The position numbers and the translations under genes were made by a program. A stretch of DNA of 64,000 nt from an uncultured Spartobacteria bacterium. Its GTDB lineage: Bacteria > Verrucomicrobiota > Verrucomicrobiia > Chthoniobacterales > JAATET01. The DNA is taken from assembly GCA_938011325.1 (NCBI GenBank), contig CALLUD010000006.1:620001-684000 (forward strand). The letters are read 5' to 3'. Below are positions 9,420 to 18,057 of this stretch, piece after piece (position 1 is the first letter of the stretch; each line of letters begins with the position of its first letter). Below the pieces are notes generated by a model. It did no database searches and was not told the DNA's origin. It saw only the letters and a program-made list of their open reading frames with translations.

Positions 9420-9494
9420 TGGAGCCGGCAGTCGGATTCGAACCGACGACCGACGGTTTACAAAACCGTTGCTCTACCACTGAGCTATGCCGGC
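9420..9494 (-). tRNA. tRNA-Thr (anticodon UGU)
   Basis: On the minus strand the sequence folds into a full cloverleaf. The 7-bp acceptor is GCCGGCA/TGCCGGC, the D-arm is GCTC-loop-GAGC, and the anticodon stem ACGGT/ACCGT encloses loop TTTGTAA (anticodon TGT). The T-arm is GTCGG-TTCGAAT-CCGAC, the discriminator is T, and a CCA end is encoded at 9420-9422. Length is 75 nt including CCA. Confidence 0.97.
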
Positions 9495-9593
9495 AAAAGG
9501 AGAGCCATCGAAGTCGCATGCCGCGTTCGCTCCGTCAACTCCGCATTTGCGACGGATCGAGTCTCGTGAAAAATTTTCGGGGGATTCGATACC

Positions 9594-10091
9594 GTGGAGA
9601 TCACCATCGTGAGTGGAGGTCAGACAGGAGCGGACCGCGCAGCGCTGGCGTGGGCCGTGCGCCACGGTATTCCGCACGACGGCTGGTGCCCGAGGGATCG
9701 ATGGAGCGAAAGCGGCCCGATTCCACGGCGGTATCGCCTTCGCGAGACACCCTCCTCCGGCGCGGCTGAGCGCACCCTGTGGAATGTGCGCGACAGCGAC
9801 GGCACGGTCATCCTGTCGATGCGCGAACGCCTGTTTGGCGGCACGGCGCAGACCGCGAAATTTTGCATCGAACTCGGCAAGCCGATGATCGCCCTCGCGG
9901 CCACAGTCTGGACGCCGCGCGAAGCCGGCCTGGTAATCCGGCATTTCGTGCACAGGCATGGCATCCGGCGGTTGAACATCGCCGGTCCGCGAGCATCCGA
10001 GGAACCGGATGTCGCGAAATTCGTAAAAGCCGTGCTCGACGCAGCGGCGTTTCCCGGCGTGCCTCCTAGGCGGAGACGCGCATCGGCATGA
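9594..10091 (+). CDS. SLOG-fold protein, putative molybdenum carrier family
   Basis: 165 residues from a GTG start at 9594. The N-terminus, IVSGGQTGADRAALAWAV, is the nucleotide/cofactor-binding loop of the putative Mo-carrier (MoCo carrier protein) branch of the SLOG/lysine-decarboxylase-like superfamily. GWCPRDRWSESGPIP and TAQTAKFCIELGKP are also typical. Biochemical roles in bacteria are poorly known; binding of molybdenum cofactor or a related nucleotide ligand is suggested by family. No molybdoenzyme genes are nearby. The 3' end overlaps dnaN by 26 bases, in convergent orientation. Confidence 0.75.
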   Translation: MEITIVSGGQTGADRAALAWAVRHGIPHDGWCPRDRWSESGPIPRRYRLRETPSSGAAERTLWNVRDSDGTVILSMRERLFGGTAQTAKFCIELGKPMIALAATVWTPREAGLVIRHFVHRHGIRRLNIAGPRASEEPDVAKFVKAVLDAAAFPGVPPRRRRASA

Positions 10092-11175
10092 TCACGTAGA
10101 GGAACGACGGCTTCACCTCGAGCACGCCGGGGCTCATCTCATCGATCAAGCGCAGCTCAACTTCGTCGTTGGGAAGCGCCTTCAACGGATCCATGAGGTA
10201 TTCCGGATTGAACGCGATCGAGAAATCGCGGCCGCGATAGGCCACGGCGATCGATTCCCGCGCCTCGCCGACCTCCGGCGTGTTTGCGGTGATCTCGATG
10301 TTGTTCTTCGTGAAATTGAGCCGGATGGAACTCGCCTTGTCGCTGCTGAGCAACGACACGCGGCGCACGCAGGCCAGGAAGTTTTCGCGCTCGAGCTTCA
10401 CAAGCTCCTTCACGTCATCGCTGGACGGAATGACCTGCTTGTAATTCGGGTAATTGCCGTCCACGAGCTTCGAGACGAGCAGCGAGCCATTGAGCTCGAA
10501 GGAAACGAGGTTGTCCCCGACGGAAAGCGTCACTTCGCCATCGTCGGAAAGCAGCCGCTGCAGCTCGTTGATCGCCTTTGTCGGCACGATGAAATCCATG
10601 TCGAGCTTGCCGGCGAGCTCGGCATCGATTGTCTCCTCGAAAAGCGCCAGGCGACGGCCGTCGGTGGCGACGAGCCTCAGCGTGTTTTCCTTGAAGGAGA
10701 AAAGGATGCCGTTGAGGACGTAGCGCGTCTCGTCCATCGAGATCGCGTAGGAGGTCTTGCGGAGACCGTCCTTGAGCACGCTCTGCTTGATGGAAAGCGT
10801 CTTCGGATCCTTCGAAGTCGGGAAGGCCGGAAACTCGTCGCGCGCAAGGCCGAAGATCTTGAAGAAGCTCTGGCCGCTGCGAATGCTCGAGATGCTCTTC
10901 GCATCCGTCTCGATCTGGATGTCGCTCGCGGGCAACTCGCGGACGATCGTCAACAGCCGCCGGGCCGGAAGCGTCGTCGCGCCGGGTTTCTCGACAATGG
11001 CCGGAACCTCGCAGCGAAGTGCGACTTCCATGTCCGTCGTGCTGAGCCGGATTCCCGAGTCCGTCGTCTCCACCAATACGTTGGAGAGCACCGGAAGCGT
11101 GGTGCGGTTGCTGACGACGTTCTGGGTTTTTTGAAGACCCTCGAGGAGATTTTCTTTGGTGACGCTGAACTTCAT
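10066..11175 (-). CDS. dnaN: DNA polymerase III beta subunit (sliding clamp)
   Basis: 369 residues from the ATG at 11175 (MKFSVTKENLLEGLQ). An upstream in-frame start at 11202 would add nine residues not usual for DnaN. The three-fold repeated clamp domains are present, with diagnostic stretches TTLPVLSNVLVE, MDETRYVLNGILF and ATDGRRLALFEE. The C-terminus YVIMPMRVSA matches the conserved end that forms the ring's binding pocket (PMR(M/V)). It forms the ring that tethers polymerase to DNA. dnaA lies 86 bases upstream on the same strand, the common dnaA-dnaN order. Confidence 0.97.
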   Translation of the reverse strand: MKFSVTKENLLEGLQKTQNVVSNRTTLPVLSNVLVETTDSGIRLSTTDMEVALRCEVPAIVEKPGATTLPARRLLTIVRELPASDIQIETDAKSISSIRSGQSFFKIFGLARDEFPAFPTSKDPKTLSIKQSVLKDGLRKTSYAISMDETRYVLNGILFSFKENTLRLVATDGRRLALFEETIDAELAGKLDMDFIVPTKAINELQRLLSDDGEVTLSVGDNLVSFELNGSLLVSKLVDGNYPNYKQVIPSSDDVKELVKLERENFLACVRRVSLLSSDKASSIRLNFTKNNIEITANTPEVGEARESIAVAYRGRDFSIAFNPEYLMDPLKALPNDEVELRLIDEMSPGVLEVKPSFLYVIMPMRVSA

Positions 11176-11261
11176 GGAATCTTCGCGGCGGGGCGCCTGC
11201 AATCCGTGCTCTCTAGCTGTCCGCAGCTCACCCTGTCAAAACCAATCCGCCGCAGCGCGTC

Positions 11262-12635
11262 TCAGCGCTGCAGCTCGTTCTCGATGGAACGCACCATGTG
11301 GCGCGTGCGCTCGTCCTCGCCCATACGGCGCTTGATGAGCTTGCAGGCGTGAATCACGGTGCCGTGGTCTTTTCCTCCGAAGGAGTCGCCGATCTCCGTG
11401 AGCGTGGAATTCGTCATCTCCCGGGCGAGGAACATTGCGATCTGCCGCGGATACGCGATGCTCGCGAGCCGGCGCTTGCTGGTCATGTCCGCAAGGCGCA
11501 GGTCGAACGTCTCCGCGACCTTCCGCTGGATCTGCTCGATGGTGACCGCACGGCGTGCCTGTTCCTGGAAAATGTCGCGCAACAACGTCTCGATATCCTC
11601 GCGCGTAATCTGCCGGCCGCTCAACGAGCTGTAGGACGCCACGCGCATCAGCGCGCCTTCGAGACGCCGCACGTTGTTGCGAATACGGTCCGCGAGAAAC
11701 TCGATGACCCATGGCTCGAGCTCGATTTTGAGCGACGCGGCCTTGCTCTTGAGAATCGCAATGCGCGTCTCGATATCCGGCGGCTGCAACTCGGCCGTCA
11801 TGCCCCACTCGAAGCGCGAGACGAGGCGCTGCTCGAGCTTCTCGATCTCGCTGGCCGGGCGATCGCTCGACAGAACGATCTGCTTGTGGCCGTCGTGGAG
11901 GGAATTGAATGTGTGGAAGAACTCCTCCTGCGAGCGCTCCTTGCCGGCGAGGAACTGGATGTCGTCGATCATCAGGACATCCGCCTGGCGGTATTTCTTG
12001 CGGAACTTGAAGAGCGTGCCGTGCTGGATGGCGTCGATGAACTCGTTCGTAAACTGCTCGCTCGAGAGATAAAAAACCTTCGCACCCTTGCGGGAGCCGA
12101 GCACGTGCTGGCCGATCGCCTGCAGCAGGTGCGTCTTGCCGAGCCCGCTGCCGCCGTAGATGAAGAGCGGGTTGTAGGTCTTCGCAGGAGCCTGGGCGAC
12201 GGCGAGCGACGCCGCGTAGGCAAATTGGTTGTTCGGGCCAACCACGAACGAGTCGAACGTATTGCGGGGATTCATTCCCCCGGCGTTCACTCCGGCCGCG
12301 ACGCCCTCGCGACGCCCCCGCGAGGGCGGGCTGGAACGGCGCACGGGCGCACCGTCCGACGAGGGCGAAGCTTCCGTATCATCCGTCGTGCGCGCGACGA
12401 GTTCGATGGTGCGCGCCTCGCCGAAAGCCTCGACCGCCGCCGCCTGGAGGAGCGGCATGTAATTGCTCTCGATAAAAAATTTGTGGATCGGGTTGGGCAC
12501 CGACAACGAGAGCGTCGCCCCGTCGTCGTTCAGCACCTCGACATCGCTGAACCAGCGCTGAAATCCATCGGGGCTTACGCGGTTCGCGATGAGGCTCGAA
12601 AGGGTGGCCCAAACTTGTCGAAAATCTTGCGTCAT
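11262..12635 (-). CDS. dnaA: Chromosomal replication initiator protein DnaA
   Basis: 457 residues from the ATG at 12635 (MTQDFRQVWATLSSLI). The alternative start at 12686 adds a 17-residue basic stretch and would cover a DnaA box, so it is less likely. Domain I is about residues 1-80 and domain II a variable Ser/Pro/Arg linker to about 120. The AAA+ domain has Walker A GGSGLGKT (161-168) and Walker B LMIDDIQF (221-228). The C-terminal DnaA-box-binding helix-turn-helix carries GGKDHGTVIHACKLI. It melts the origin and also regulates its own gene. The DnaA box at 12643-12651 sits just before this start. Confidence 0.97.
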   Translation of the reverse strand: MTQDFRQVWATLSSLIANRVSPDGFQRWFSDVEVLNDDGATLSLSVPNPIHKFFIESNYMPLLQAAAVEAFGEARTIELVARTTDDTEASPSSDGAPVRRSSPPSRGRREGVAAGVNAGGMNPRNTFDSFVVGPNNQFAYAASLAVAQAPAKTYNPLFIYGGSGLGKTHLLQAIGQHVLGSRKGAKVFYLSSEQFTNEFIDAIQHGTLFKFRKKYRQADVLMIDDIQFLAGKERSQEEFFHTFNSLHDGHKQIVLSSDRPASEIEKLEQRLVSRFEWGMTAELQPPDIETRIAILKSKAASLKIELEPWVIEFLADRIRNNVRRLEGALMRVASYSSLSGRQITREDIETLLRDIFQEQARRAVTIEQIQRKVAETFDLRLADMTSKRRLASIAYPRQIAMFLAREMTNSTLTEIGDSFGGKDHGTVIHACKLIKRRMGEDERTRHMVRSIENELQR

Positions 12636-12642
12636 AAGTAAC

Positions 12643-12651
12643 TTATGCACA
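12643..12651 (+). promoter_or_regulatory. DnaA box (TTATGCACA)
   Basis: Exact match to the TTATNCACA consensus, eight bases upstream of the chosen dnaA start. Such boxes next to dnaA usually serve autoregulation and/or origin binding. Confidence 0.6.
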
Positions 12652-12918
12652 TCCAATTTTAGCAACCGCGGAGGCCGCATCCCCATTTCCGCCCGGTTAC
12701 AAAAGTTTCACAATTGCGGGTGACCGGCGCGATTTCCGCACCCGGACAAAGGAGCCAACGCGGCTCGAATCTTTGCATGTCATTGATCACCAGCATCTTA
12801 AATAGTCAGTCGCTACTCGCTGCAGAGAGCTCGCGATTCCTTGCGTTTTCGTTCCGTAAGATCGAGCCAAGTGCTGCGTGGAACACTTGATTCGATGGGG
12901 GGAGGAACATTTCACAAG

Positions 12919-12927
12919 TTATTCACA
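12919..12927 (+). promoter_or_regulatory. DnaA box (TTATTCACA)
   Basis: Exact match to TTATNCACA in the gene-free region upstream of dnaA. It is preceded by a partial copy (ttcacaag at 12911) in the same orientation. Confidence 0.6.
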
Positions 12928-13043
12928 AGGCCATTCTCTTCCGCTCGCCGCAACTGCCGAGAGGCTAGAAACCGCGCGATTTTCCCTCAAGGAAAAACGT
13001 TACGGAACCGTCACCATGGACGGCGAAAAACCGGCCAAATTTG

Positions 13044-13065
13044 CTTGACCCACCCGCAAGTCAAG
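13044..13065. terminator. Weak inverted repeat past the symporter stop
   Basis: cttgac (13044-13049) and gtcaag (13060-13065) form a 6-bp stem with a 10-base loop, just after the stop codon of the symporter gene on the minus strand. No T run follows, so termination is only a possibility. Confidence 0.25.
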
Positions 13066-13071
13066 ACGCCA

Positions 13072-14628
13072 TCAGGGGTTTTGCTGAGCCGCAAAATCGA
13101 GGCGCCTGCCAAAAAAAATTCCGCATCCGAGCGTGAGCAAACACGTCACCGGATACAGCCACGCAAACGTGATCTTCGGGCGCCATTCGAGCGCCTGCTC
13201 GGGGGTGATCATTCCAAGCCCTGCGAGCATGTTGTAGAGGTCGGGCCGCACATAAAGCACGAGGAGAATCGACGCGATTGAGCCGATCCAGATGCCCCGG
13301 ATGTCGCGCCGGATCGGCGAGATGGCGAGAAGGAATGCGCCAAGGAGCGGGCCGTAGGTGTAGGTCACCATGCCGAACGCGAGGCTCAGCAGGTTGATCT
13401 CGTTTCGAATGGCCTGGAGGCCGATCGCCACAAACACGAGCGCCAGCCCCCAAAAGACCACGGCAATGCGGGACTGAATGAGCAGGCGACGTTCTTTTTC
13501 CGCTCCACCACCGAGACCCTCGCGAGCGTGAGCCAGGGACAGGGTGGTTTGCGAAAGCGCGGCCAGCGCGGAGTCCAGGCTGGAAATCGCCGCGGCAAAC
13601 GCGCCGGCGAGGATCAGTCCGGTAAGACCCGGCGGCAGCTCGGTGGTGATCCATACGGGAAAGACGTAATCGGGATCGGTGGAAAACAGCTTTGCCTCGG
13701 CCGGCGACGGCGGATGCTGTTGATAAAACACGTAGAGCGCCGCACCGACCATGAGCATGAGCAGGGTGACGACCTGCGAAATGCTGCTCGCGATCATCGC
13801 CTTGCCGGCATCGCGTTGGTTCCGGCAGCAGAACATGCGCTGGGCGTTGAGTTGATCCGTGCCAAACGCAGCGAGGTTCTGGAACGGCATCGCAAAGATC
13901 GCGACCCACAGCGTGAACTGCACGTCGGGATCGGTGGAAAGGTCCCAGAGCTTGAATTTACCGGCCTCCGAGCCCATCCGCAAAAACTCCGCCCATCCTC
14001 CGTCGATGTCCGAGATGAGCCAGATGAGCCCAAGAAAACCGCCAAGGATGAAGACGAAGAATTGAATGACGTCGGTCCAGATCACCGTCGTCATACCGCC
14101 CATGAGCGTCCAACCCACGGCAAACAGGCCGATCAACGCGATGCACAGCTCGAAGTTGAGGCCGGTCACCGTGCGAAGGATGAGCGCCGTCACCAGCAGC
14201 CGAACGCTCTGACCGAGCACCGAGCTGATGAAAAACAGCATCGTGGTAAGCTGGCGCGCGCCCGGCCCGAGCCGGTCCTGCATGTAATCGTAGGGGCTGA
14301 AAATCTCGCGCTCGTAAAAGACCCTCACGAACCAGATGCCGACCACGCATCGCGCGGCCACCGATCCGATCGCCCATTGCAGGTAGGTGAAATTCCCGCC
14401 GGCCGCGAAGACCATTCCCGGCACCCCGACGAAGGTGATCGCACTGATCTCGGTGGCGATGATCGAACCGCAAACAGCCGGCCACGGCAGCGATCTTCCG
14501 GCGAGGAAGAAATCCTTCACCGACGACTGGCGGCCTCGCAATGCGTGGCCGATCCAGGTCGTCAGTGCCAGATATCCAATGAGGACAATCCAATCGATCG
14601 CGAGAAAGTGCGTTTGGATTTCCTCCAT
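13072..14628 (-). CDS. Sodium:solute symporter family transporter
   Basis: 518 residues and about 13 hydrophobic helices. Family hallmarks are the early segment VKDFFLAGRSLPWPAV, the TM2 region ATEISAITFVGVPG, the motif GGMTTVIWTDVIQFFVF, and the conserved GLILAGAFAAAISSLDSALAA carrying the Ser residues of the second Na+ site. It couples Na+ entry to uptake of an organic solute (sugar, sialic acid, amino acid or vitamin). Substrate cannot be assigned here. Its start is three bases after the argA stop, so the two are probably co-transcribed, though a functional tie to arginine synthesis is not evident. Confidence 0.88.
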   Translation of the reverse strand: MEEIQTHFLAIDWIVLIGYLALTTWIGHALRGRQSSVKDFFLAGRSLPWPAVCGSIIATEISAITFVGVPGMVFAAGGNFTYLQWAIGSVAARCVVGIWFVRVFYEREIFSPYDYMQDRLGPGARQLTTMLFFISSVLGQSVRLLVTALILRTVTGLNFELCIALIGLFAVGWTLMGGMTTVIWTDVIQFFVFILGGFLGLIWLISDIDGGWAEFLRMGSEAGKFKLWDLSTDPDVQFTLWVAIFAMPFQNLAAFGTDQLNAQRMFCCRNQRDAGKAMIASSISQVVTLLMLMVGAALYVFYQQHPPSPAEAKLFSTDPDYVFPVWITTELPPGLTGLILAGAFAAAISSLDSALAALSQTTLSLAHAREGLGGGAEKERRLLIQSRIAVVFWGLALVFVAIGLQAIRNEINLLSLAFGMVTYTYGPLLGAFLLAISPIRRDIRGIWIGSIASILLVLYVRPDLYNMLAGLGMITPEQALEWRPKITFAWLYPVTCLLTLGCGIFFGRRLDFAAQQNP

Positions 14629-14631
14629 TCG

Positions 14632-15918
14632 TCAGCTGGCGGTCAGGGTTTTCACGAGGATCTTCGACCGGCGGCCGCTGCTCGTGTATTTCTCGAGTCG
14701 TTCCCGCGGAAGATCCTCGGAGGACGCCTCCACGAAGCCGCCCTTCTGCTGCAGGTAGGCAAACGCCTGGGTCGACAGGGCAAACAGCTTCGTCATGCCT
14801 TTCTCGCGAGCAAGGTTCTCGACGAACGCCATCAGCTTTCGCCCGTAACCCTGGTTCTCGTGGCCGCGGCTCACATACAGGCACGCGAGTTCGCCCGCCT
14901 TTTCCTCCGGATAAATGTGCAACGCGACGCACGCAACCGGCACCCGATCGAGTTCGAGCAGCCAGTAATCCTCGATTCGCTCGAGAATGTCGTGCCGCGT
15001 CCGCCGAACGAGTTCCTCGTTCTGCACGGACTGCCGGATGAGCGCCATCACGGCCCGCACGTCCTTTTTGAAGACCCGACGGATCTGCTGATACTCGTTC
15101 GAATACACCATCGTTCCGAATCCGTCGTGGCTGAAAATCTCGGTGAGCAGCGCTTCGTTGACGCCGCCATTGAGCAGGTGGGCCCGCGGCACTCCCTGCC
15201 GGCAGGCACGCGCGGCACAGGAGAGCTTCGAGAGAAGCCCCACGGGCGCGGCGCCCTTTTGTTTTTTCACCAACGCTTCGGTCTCGGCGATCGACAACAG
15301 CCGCGGCAGCCAGCCCGCACCCTCGAAGTGCGAGGAGGACGAAAGGAAAATCACCTTCGCGGCATGCAACGCCTCCGCGACCTCGACCGCGACGGCGTCC
15401 GAATTCACACGGTAGGTCCGCCCTTCGCCGTCGAAACCAAGCGGCGGCACGACCGGAACAATCCCCTCCTCGAGAAGGAGCTTGAGCGCCTTCGTGTCCA
15501 CGCGCTCGACCTTGCCGGTGAATTGATAATCAACGCCGCCGAGAATGCCGGCGGGATGCGCGATGATGGCATTCAGGTAGGCCGCGCGCAGATCGACCGC
15601 GGACAGGCCCTCCATGATCTCGTTCGTGAGCCGAATCGCGGCATCGATGCTGATTTGCAGCGTCTTCGCGTCCGTGACGCCTGTGCCATCGGAGTTCGTG
15701 AGCGTCTCGCCGCGCGAACGCGCCAGCTCCTCGACCTGATGGCTCGCTCCATGAACCAACACCGCCCGGATGCTCAGCGACCGCAGCACGGCGAGGTCGA
15801 CGAGGATGTTCGAAAAGTTTTCCGACGCCGCGACCTCTCCGTCCACGGCAATCACAAACGTCCGCTCGCGGAAGCGAGGGACGTATTGCAGAATTTCGCG
15901 GAGATCGGAAACGTTCAC
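14632..15918 (-). CDS. argA: Amino-acid N-acetyltransferase (N-acetylglutamate synthase)
   Basis: 428 residues with the ArgA two-domain plan. An amino-acid-kinase-like domain covers about residues 18-280 (AVLVHGASHQVEE, DLRAAYLNAIIAH, GIVPVVPPLGFDGEG). A C-terminal GNAT domain covers about 290-428 (ACLYVSRGHENQGYGRKLMAFVE is its acetyl-CoA loop region). It makes N-acetylglutamate from glutamate and acetyl-CoA, the first arginine step, in the cytosol. The kinase-like part normally senses arginine. The start ATG at 15918 gives MNVSDLREILQYVPRFRE, like known ArgA N-termini. No other arg gene is in the window. Confidence 0.9.
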   Translation of the reverse strand: MNVSDLREILQYVPRFRERTFVIAVDGEVAASENFSNILVDLAVLRSLSIRAVLVHGASHQVEELARSRGETLTNSDGTGVTDAKTLQISIDAAIRLTNEIMEGLSAVDLRAAYLNAIIAHPAGILGGVDYQFTGKVERVDTKALKLLLEEGIVPVVPPLGFDGEGRTYRVNSDAVAVEVAEALHAAKVIFLSSSSHFEGAGWLPRLLSIAETEALVKKQKGAAPVGLLSKLSCAARACRQGVPRAHLLNGGVNEALLTEIFSHDGFGTMVYSNEYQQIRRVFKKDVRAVMALIRQSVQNEELVRRTRHDILERIEDYWLLELDRVPVACVALHIYPEEKAGELACLYVSRGHENQGYGRKLMAFVENLAREKGMTKLFALSTQAFAYLQQKGGFVEASSEDLPRERLEKYTSSGRRSKILVKTLTAS

Positions 15919-15963
15919 GGCAGAGCGGCATTTATGGGTGCGCGGCCCGGAAAATGCAACGGT

Positions 15964-16959
15964 TCACGCAGCCCCCGAGATCCAGACGCGGTCGTCCAGC
16001 TCGGTGTCGATCAACTCCCGCAACGTCTGCGGAGCCTCGAGCGCGCCAAGCATGCCAATGCGCCCGGCGGGAACGATCCGGCAGATTCGCAAATCCCGCT
16101 CGAGTCTGCGGGCGAGGTCCGACGGAAAATGATCCGGCCGGTCCGGCCACAACACGCTCACCTTTTGCGTGACGCGCGGGAGCTGCGATTTCACGTCGTA
16201 GAGAAGCCGCCCGCGCAGGAACGCAAGCATTGCGTGCTCCGCGCCGTATTGGCTGGCGAAGGACGTGAGCACATCGATGATGTCATCGCCCGCACGCGAG
16301 CCATCCGCGAAGCCGAAACGGTTCACCCAGCCGCGTAGAAACGGCCGCCGCGCGAAATAGTTCCGGTAAACGAAGCGGTTCAACACGGGCAGGCGGGAAA
16401 GCGTGGCCATGCCGAGCGGAATGCGGCGGACATTGGCGTCGAGCCCGACCGGCGCGAACAGAATCAATCGCTGCACAAGCTCGGGGTGCTGCACGGCAAG
16501 CTTCAACGCAATCGCTGCGCCGAAGCCCGAGGCTACGATTGTCGCCGGCCGGCCCGGAACGATCGCGTGACAAAGATCGGCGAGGGATTGCACGTGGTCA
16601 TCCGCATCCAGCCCGAGTCGCGGCCGCTCCGATTCGCCGAAACCGATAAGGTCCGGCGCAATGACCTCGTGCCCGACGGCAAACTCTGGATACACGCGCG
16701 ACCATTCGAAAGACGAGGCGCCCGGATAAATGCCGTGCAGAAAAATCATCGGCTCGCCGGAGCCGGAAACGTGATAGACGATTTCCCCGCGCGAGGTCGA
16801 AACGACCCGCGTCGCAAAGATCGCCGGGGAGATGAAATCGGGCAGCGGCTGCCGCGTCGCACGCTGCCAGCAATACCGGATCGCGAGCGCGACCGCGCCC
16901 ACCAGTCCCACGCCAAGCCCCACGCCGAGGGCGGGTTGCCTTTTCCAGAACTTACGCAC
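15964..16959 (-). CDS. Membrane-anchored alpha/beta-hydrolase-fold protein, catalytic residues missing
   Basis: 331 residues. An N-terminal membrane segment (about 10-28, ALGVGLGVGLVGAVALAI) precedes an alpha/beta-hydrolase fold: oxyanion region MIFLHGIYPGASSFEW (71-86) and APDLIGFGES (101-110). At the nucleophile elbow the chain reads VASGFGAA (142-149). Aligned to GxSxG, the serine position is Gly145. Near the C-terminus, where the catalytic His is expected (PAGRIGMLGALEAP, 297-310), there is no His; the acid (WPDRPDHFP) may remain. It may be a non-enzymatic or divergent member. It stands alone between purM and argA on the same strand. Confidence 0.75.
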   Translation of the reverse strand: MRKFWKRQPALGVGLGVGLVGAVALAIRYCWQRATRQPLPDFISPAIFATRVVSTSRGEIVYHVSGSGEPMIFLHGIYPGASSFEWSRVYPEFAVGHEVIAPDLIGFGESERPRLGLDADDHVQSLADLCHAIVPGRPATIVASGFGAAIALKLAVQHPELVQRLILFAPVGLDANVRRIPLGMATLSRLPVLNRFVYRNYFARRPFLRGWVNRFGFADGSRAGDDIIDVLTSFASQYGAEHAMLAFLRGRLLYDVKSQLPRVTQKVSVLWPDRPDHFPSDLARRLERDLRICRIVPAGRIGMLGALEAPQTLRELIDTELDDRVWISGAA

Positions 16960-17040
16960 CTTGAAAAGAAGCTATTGACCCGCCGCCGCCGCTTCGCAAG
17001 TGCGAAGTGAGGATGGACGTGGATTGAGCGCCGCAGCGCC

Positions 17041-18057
17041 TCAGCCGTCCAGCCGCACGACGCCAGTGCCGTCGACGATGCGGCCGATCACGCGGCCTTT
17101 GGTCCGGGCCAGAACCTCCGTCGCGTCCTTCTGCGAAACGATGAGGGTCATACCGATCCCCATGTTGAAGACCTGATACATCTCGTCCGTCGGCACCTTC
17201 CCCTCGCGGCCGATGATGTTGAAGATCGCAGGCACCTTCCACGAGCCGATGTCGATGCGTGCGTCGCAATTCGACGGCAGCACACGCGGGAGATTGTCCA
17301 CCAGCCCGCCGCCGGTAATGTGCGCGGCGCCCTTGAGGACGCCCTTCGGCAGCGAGGCCATGAGCGGCTGGTAATTCTTGTGCACGCGGAGGAGTTCGTC
17401 GGCCACCGTTCCGCGAACCCCCTCGAGCTTCGACCCCGGCTTGAGCTTCATCGTCTCGAAGAGAACCTTCCGTGCGAGCGAATAGCCATTCGTGTGAAGC
17501 CCGTTCGAGGCGAGGCCGACAATGACGTCGCCTTTGCGGATTCGCGATCCGTCAATAATGGATGCCCGGTCGACGACGCCTACGATGGTTCCCGCGACAT
17601 CGTATTCGCCCGGTTGATACATCCCCGGCATCTGCGCCGTCTCGCCACCGACCAGCGCACAGCCGCCGGCTTTGCAGGCTTTCGCGAAGCCTTTGAGAAT
17701 CTCGGTGAAGACCTTCGGGTCGAGCTTTCCGGACGCAAGGTAATCGAGAAAGAACAGGGGCCGTGCACCGATGACCGCGATGTCGTCGATGCAATGATTC
17801 ACGAGATCCTGACCGATCGTATCATGACGGCCGGTCGCAAATGCGACCTTCAGTTTCGTGCCCACGCCATCGACGCTCGAAACGAGCACGGGGTCTTTCA
17901 TTCCCCGGAAGTTCGCGCGAAACAGCCCGCCGAAACCGCCGATCTTGCCGAGCACCTCGGGACCGTGCGTGGCACGCACCAGCTTTTGAATGCCCCGCTT
18001 CACGGTGTTGCCGAGATCCACATCGACCCCGGCCTTTGCATACGCCTTTTTCTTCAT
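17041..18057 (-). CDS. purM: Phosphoribosylformylglycinamidine cyclo-ligase (AIR synthetase)
   Basis: 338 residues from ATG 18057 (MKKKAYAKAGVDVDLGN). The in-frame extension upstream is purF sequence in another frame. Signature regions are SSVDGVGTKLKVAF, GETAQMPGMYQPGEYD, GLASNGLHTNGYSLAR and HITGGGLVDNLPRVLP. It closes the imidazole ring (FGAM + ATP to AIR) in de novo purine synthesis. Its ATG overlaps the purF stop (ATGA), implying translational coupling. Confidence 0.97.
   Translation of the reverse strand: MKKKAYAKAGVDVDLGNTVKRGIQKLVRATHGPEVLGKIGGFGGLFRANFRGMKDPVLVSSVDGVGTKLKVAFATGRHDTIGQDLVNHCIDDIAVIGARPLFFLDYLASGKLDPKVFTEILKGFAKACKAGGCALVGGETAQMPGMYQPGEYDVAGTIVGVVDRASIIDGSRIRKGDVIVGLASNGLHTNGYSLARKVLFETMKLKPGSKLEGVRGTVADELLRVHKNYQPLMASLPKGVLKGAAHITGGGLVDNLPRVLPSNCDARIDIGSWKVPAIFNIIGREGKVPTDEMYQVFNMGIGMTLIVSQKDATEVLARTKGRVIGRIVDGTGVVRLDG

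Larger units (their letters stand above)
12636..13071. other. Putative replication origin region (oriC candidate) upstream of dnaA
   Basis: 436 bases without a credible gene, between the dnaA start and the convergent end of the symporter gene. It holds two perfect TTATNCACA DnaA boxes (12643-12651, 12919-12927), and TTCACAAG occurs twice, 11 bases apart, around the second box. There are short AT-rich stretches near 12780-12815 and a ttttcc/ggaaaa hairpin at 12980-12996. Only two strict boxes are seen, fewer than in well-studied origins. The gene-direction switch lies elsewhere (about 25.5 kb), so origin identity is open. Confidence 0.5.

Noticed and set aside
13528..16338. 936-codon open frame on the plus strand
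   Set aside because: Antisense to symporter, argA and hydrolase genes; sequence is His/Arg/Glu-rich with no structure.
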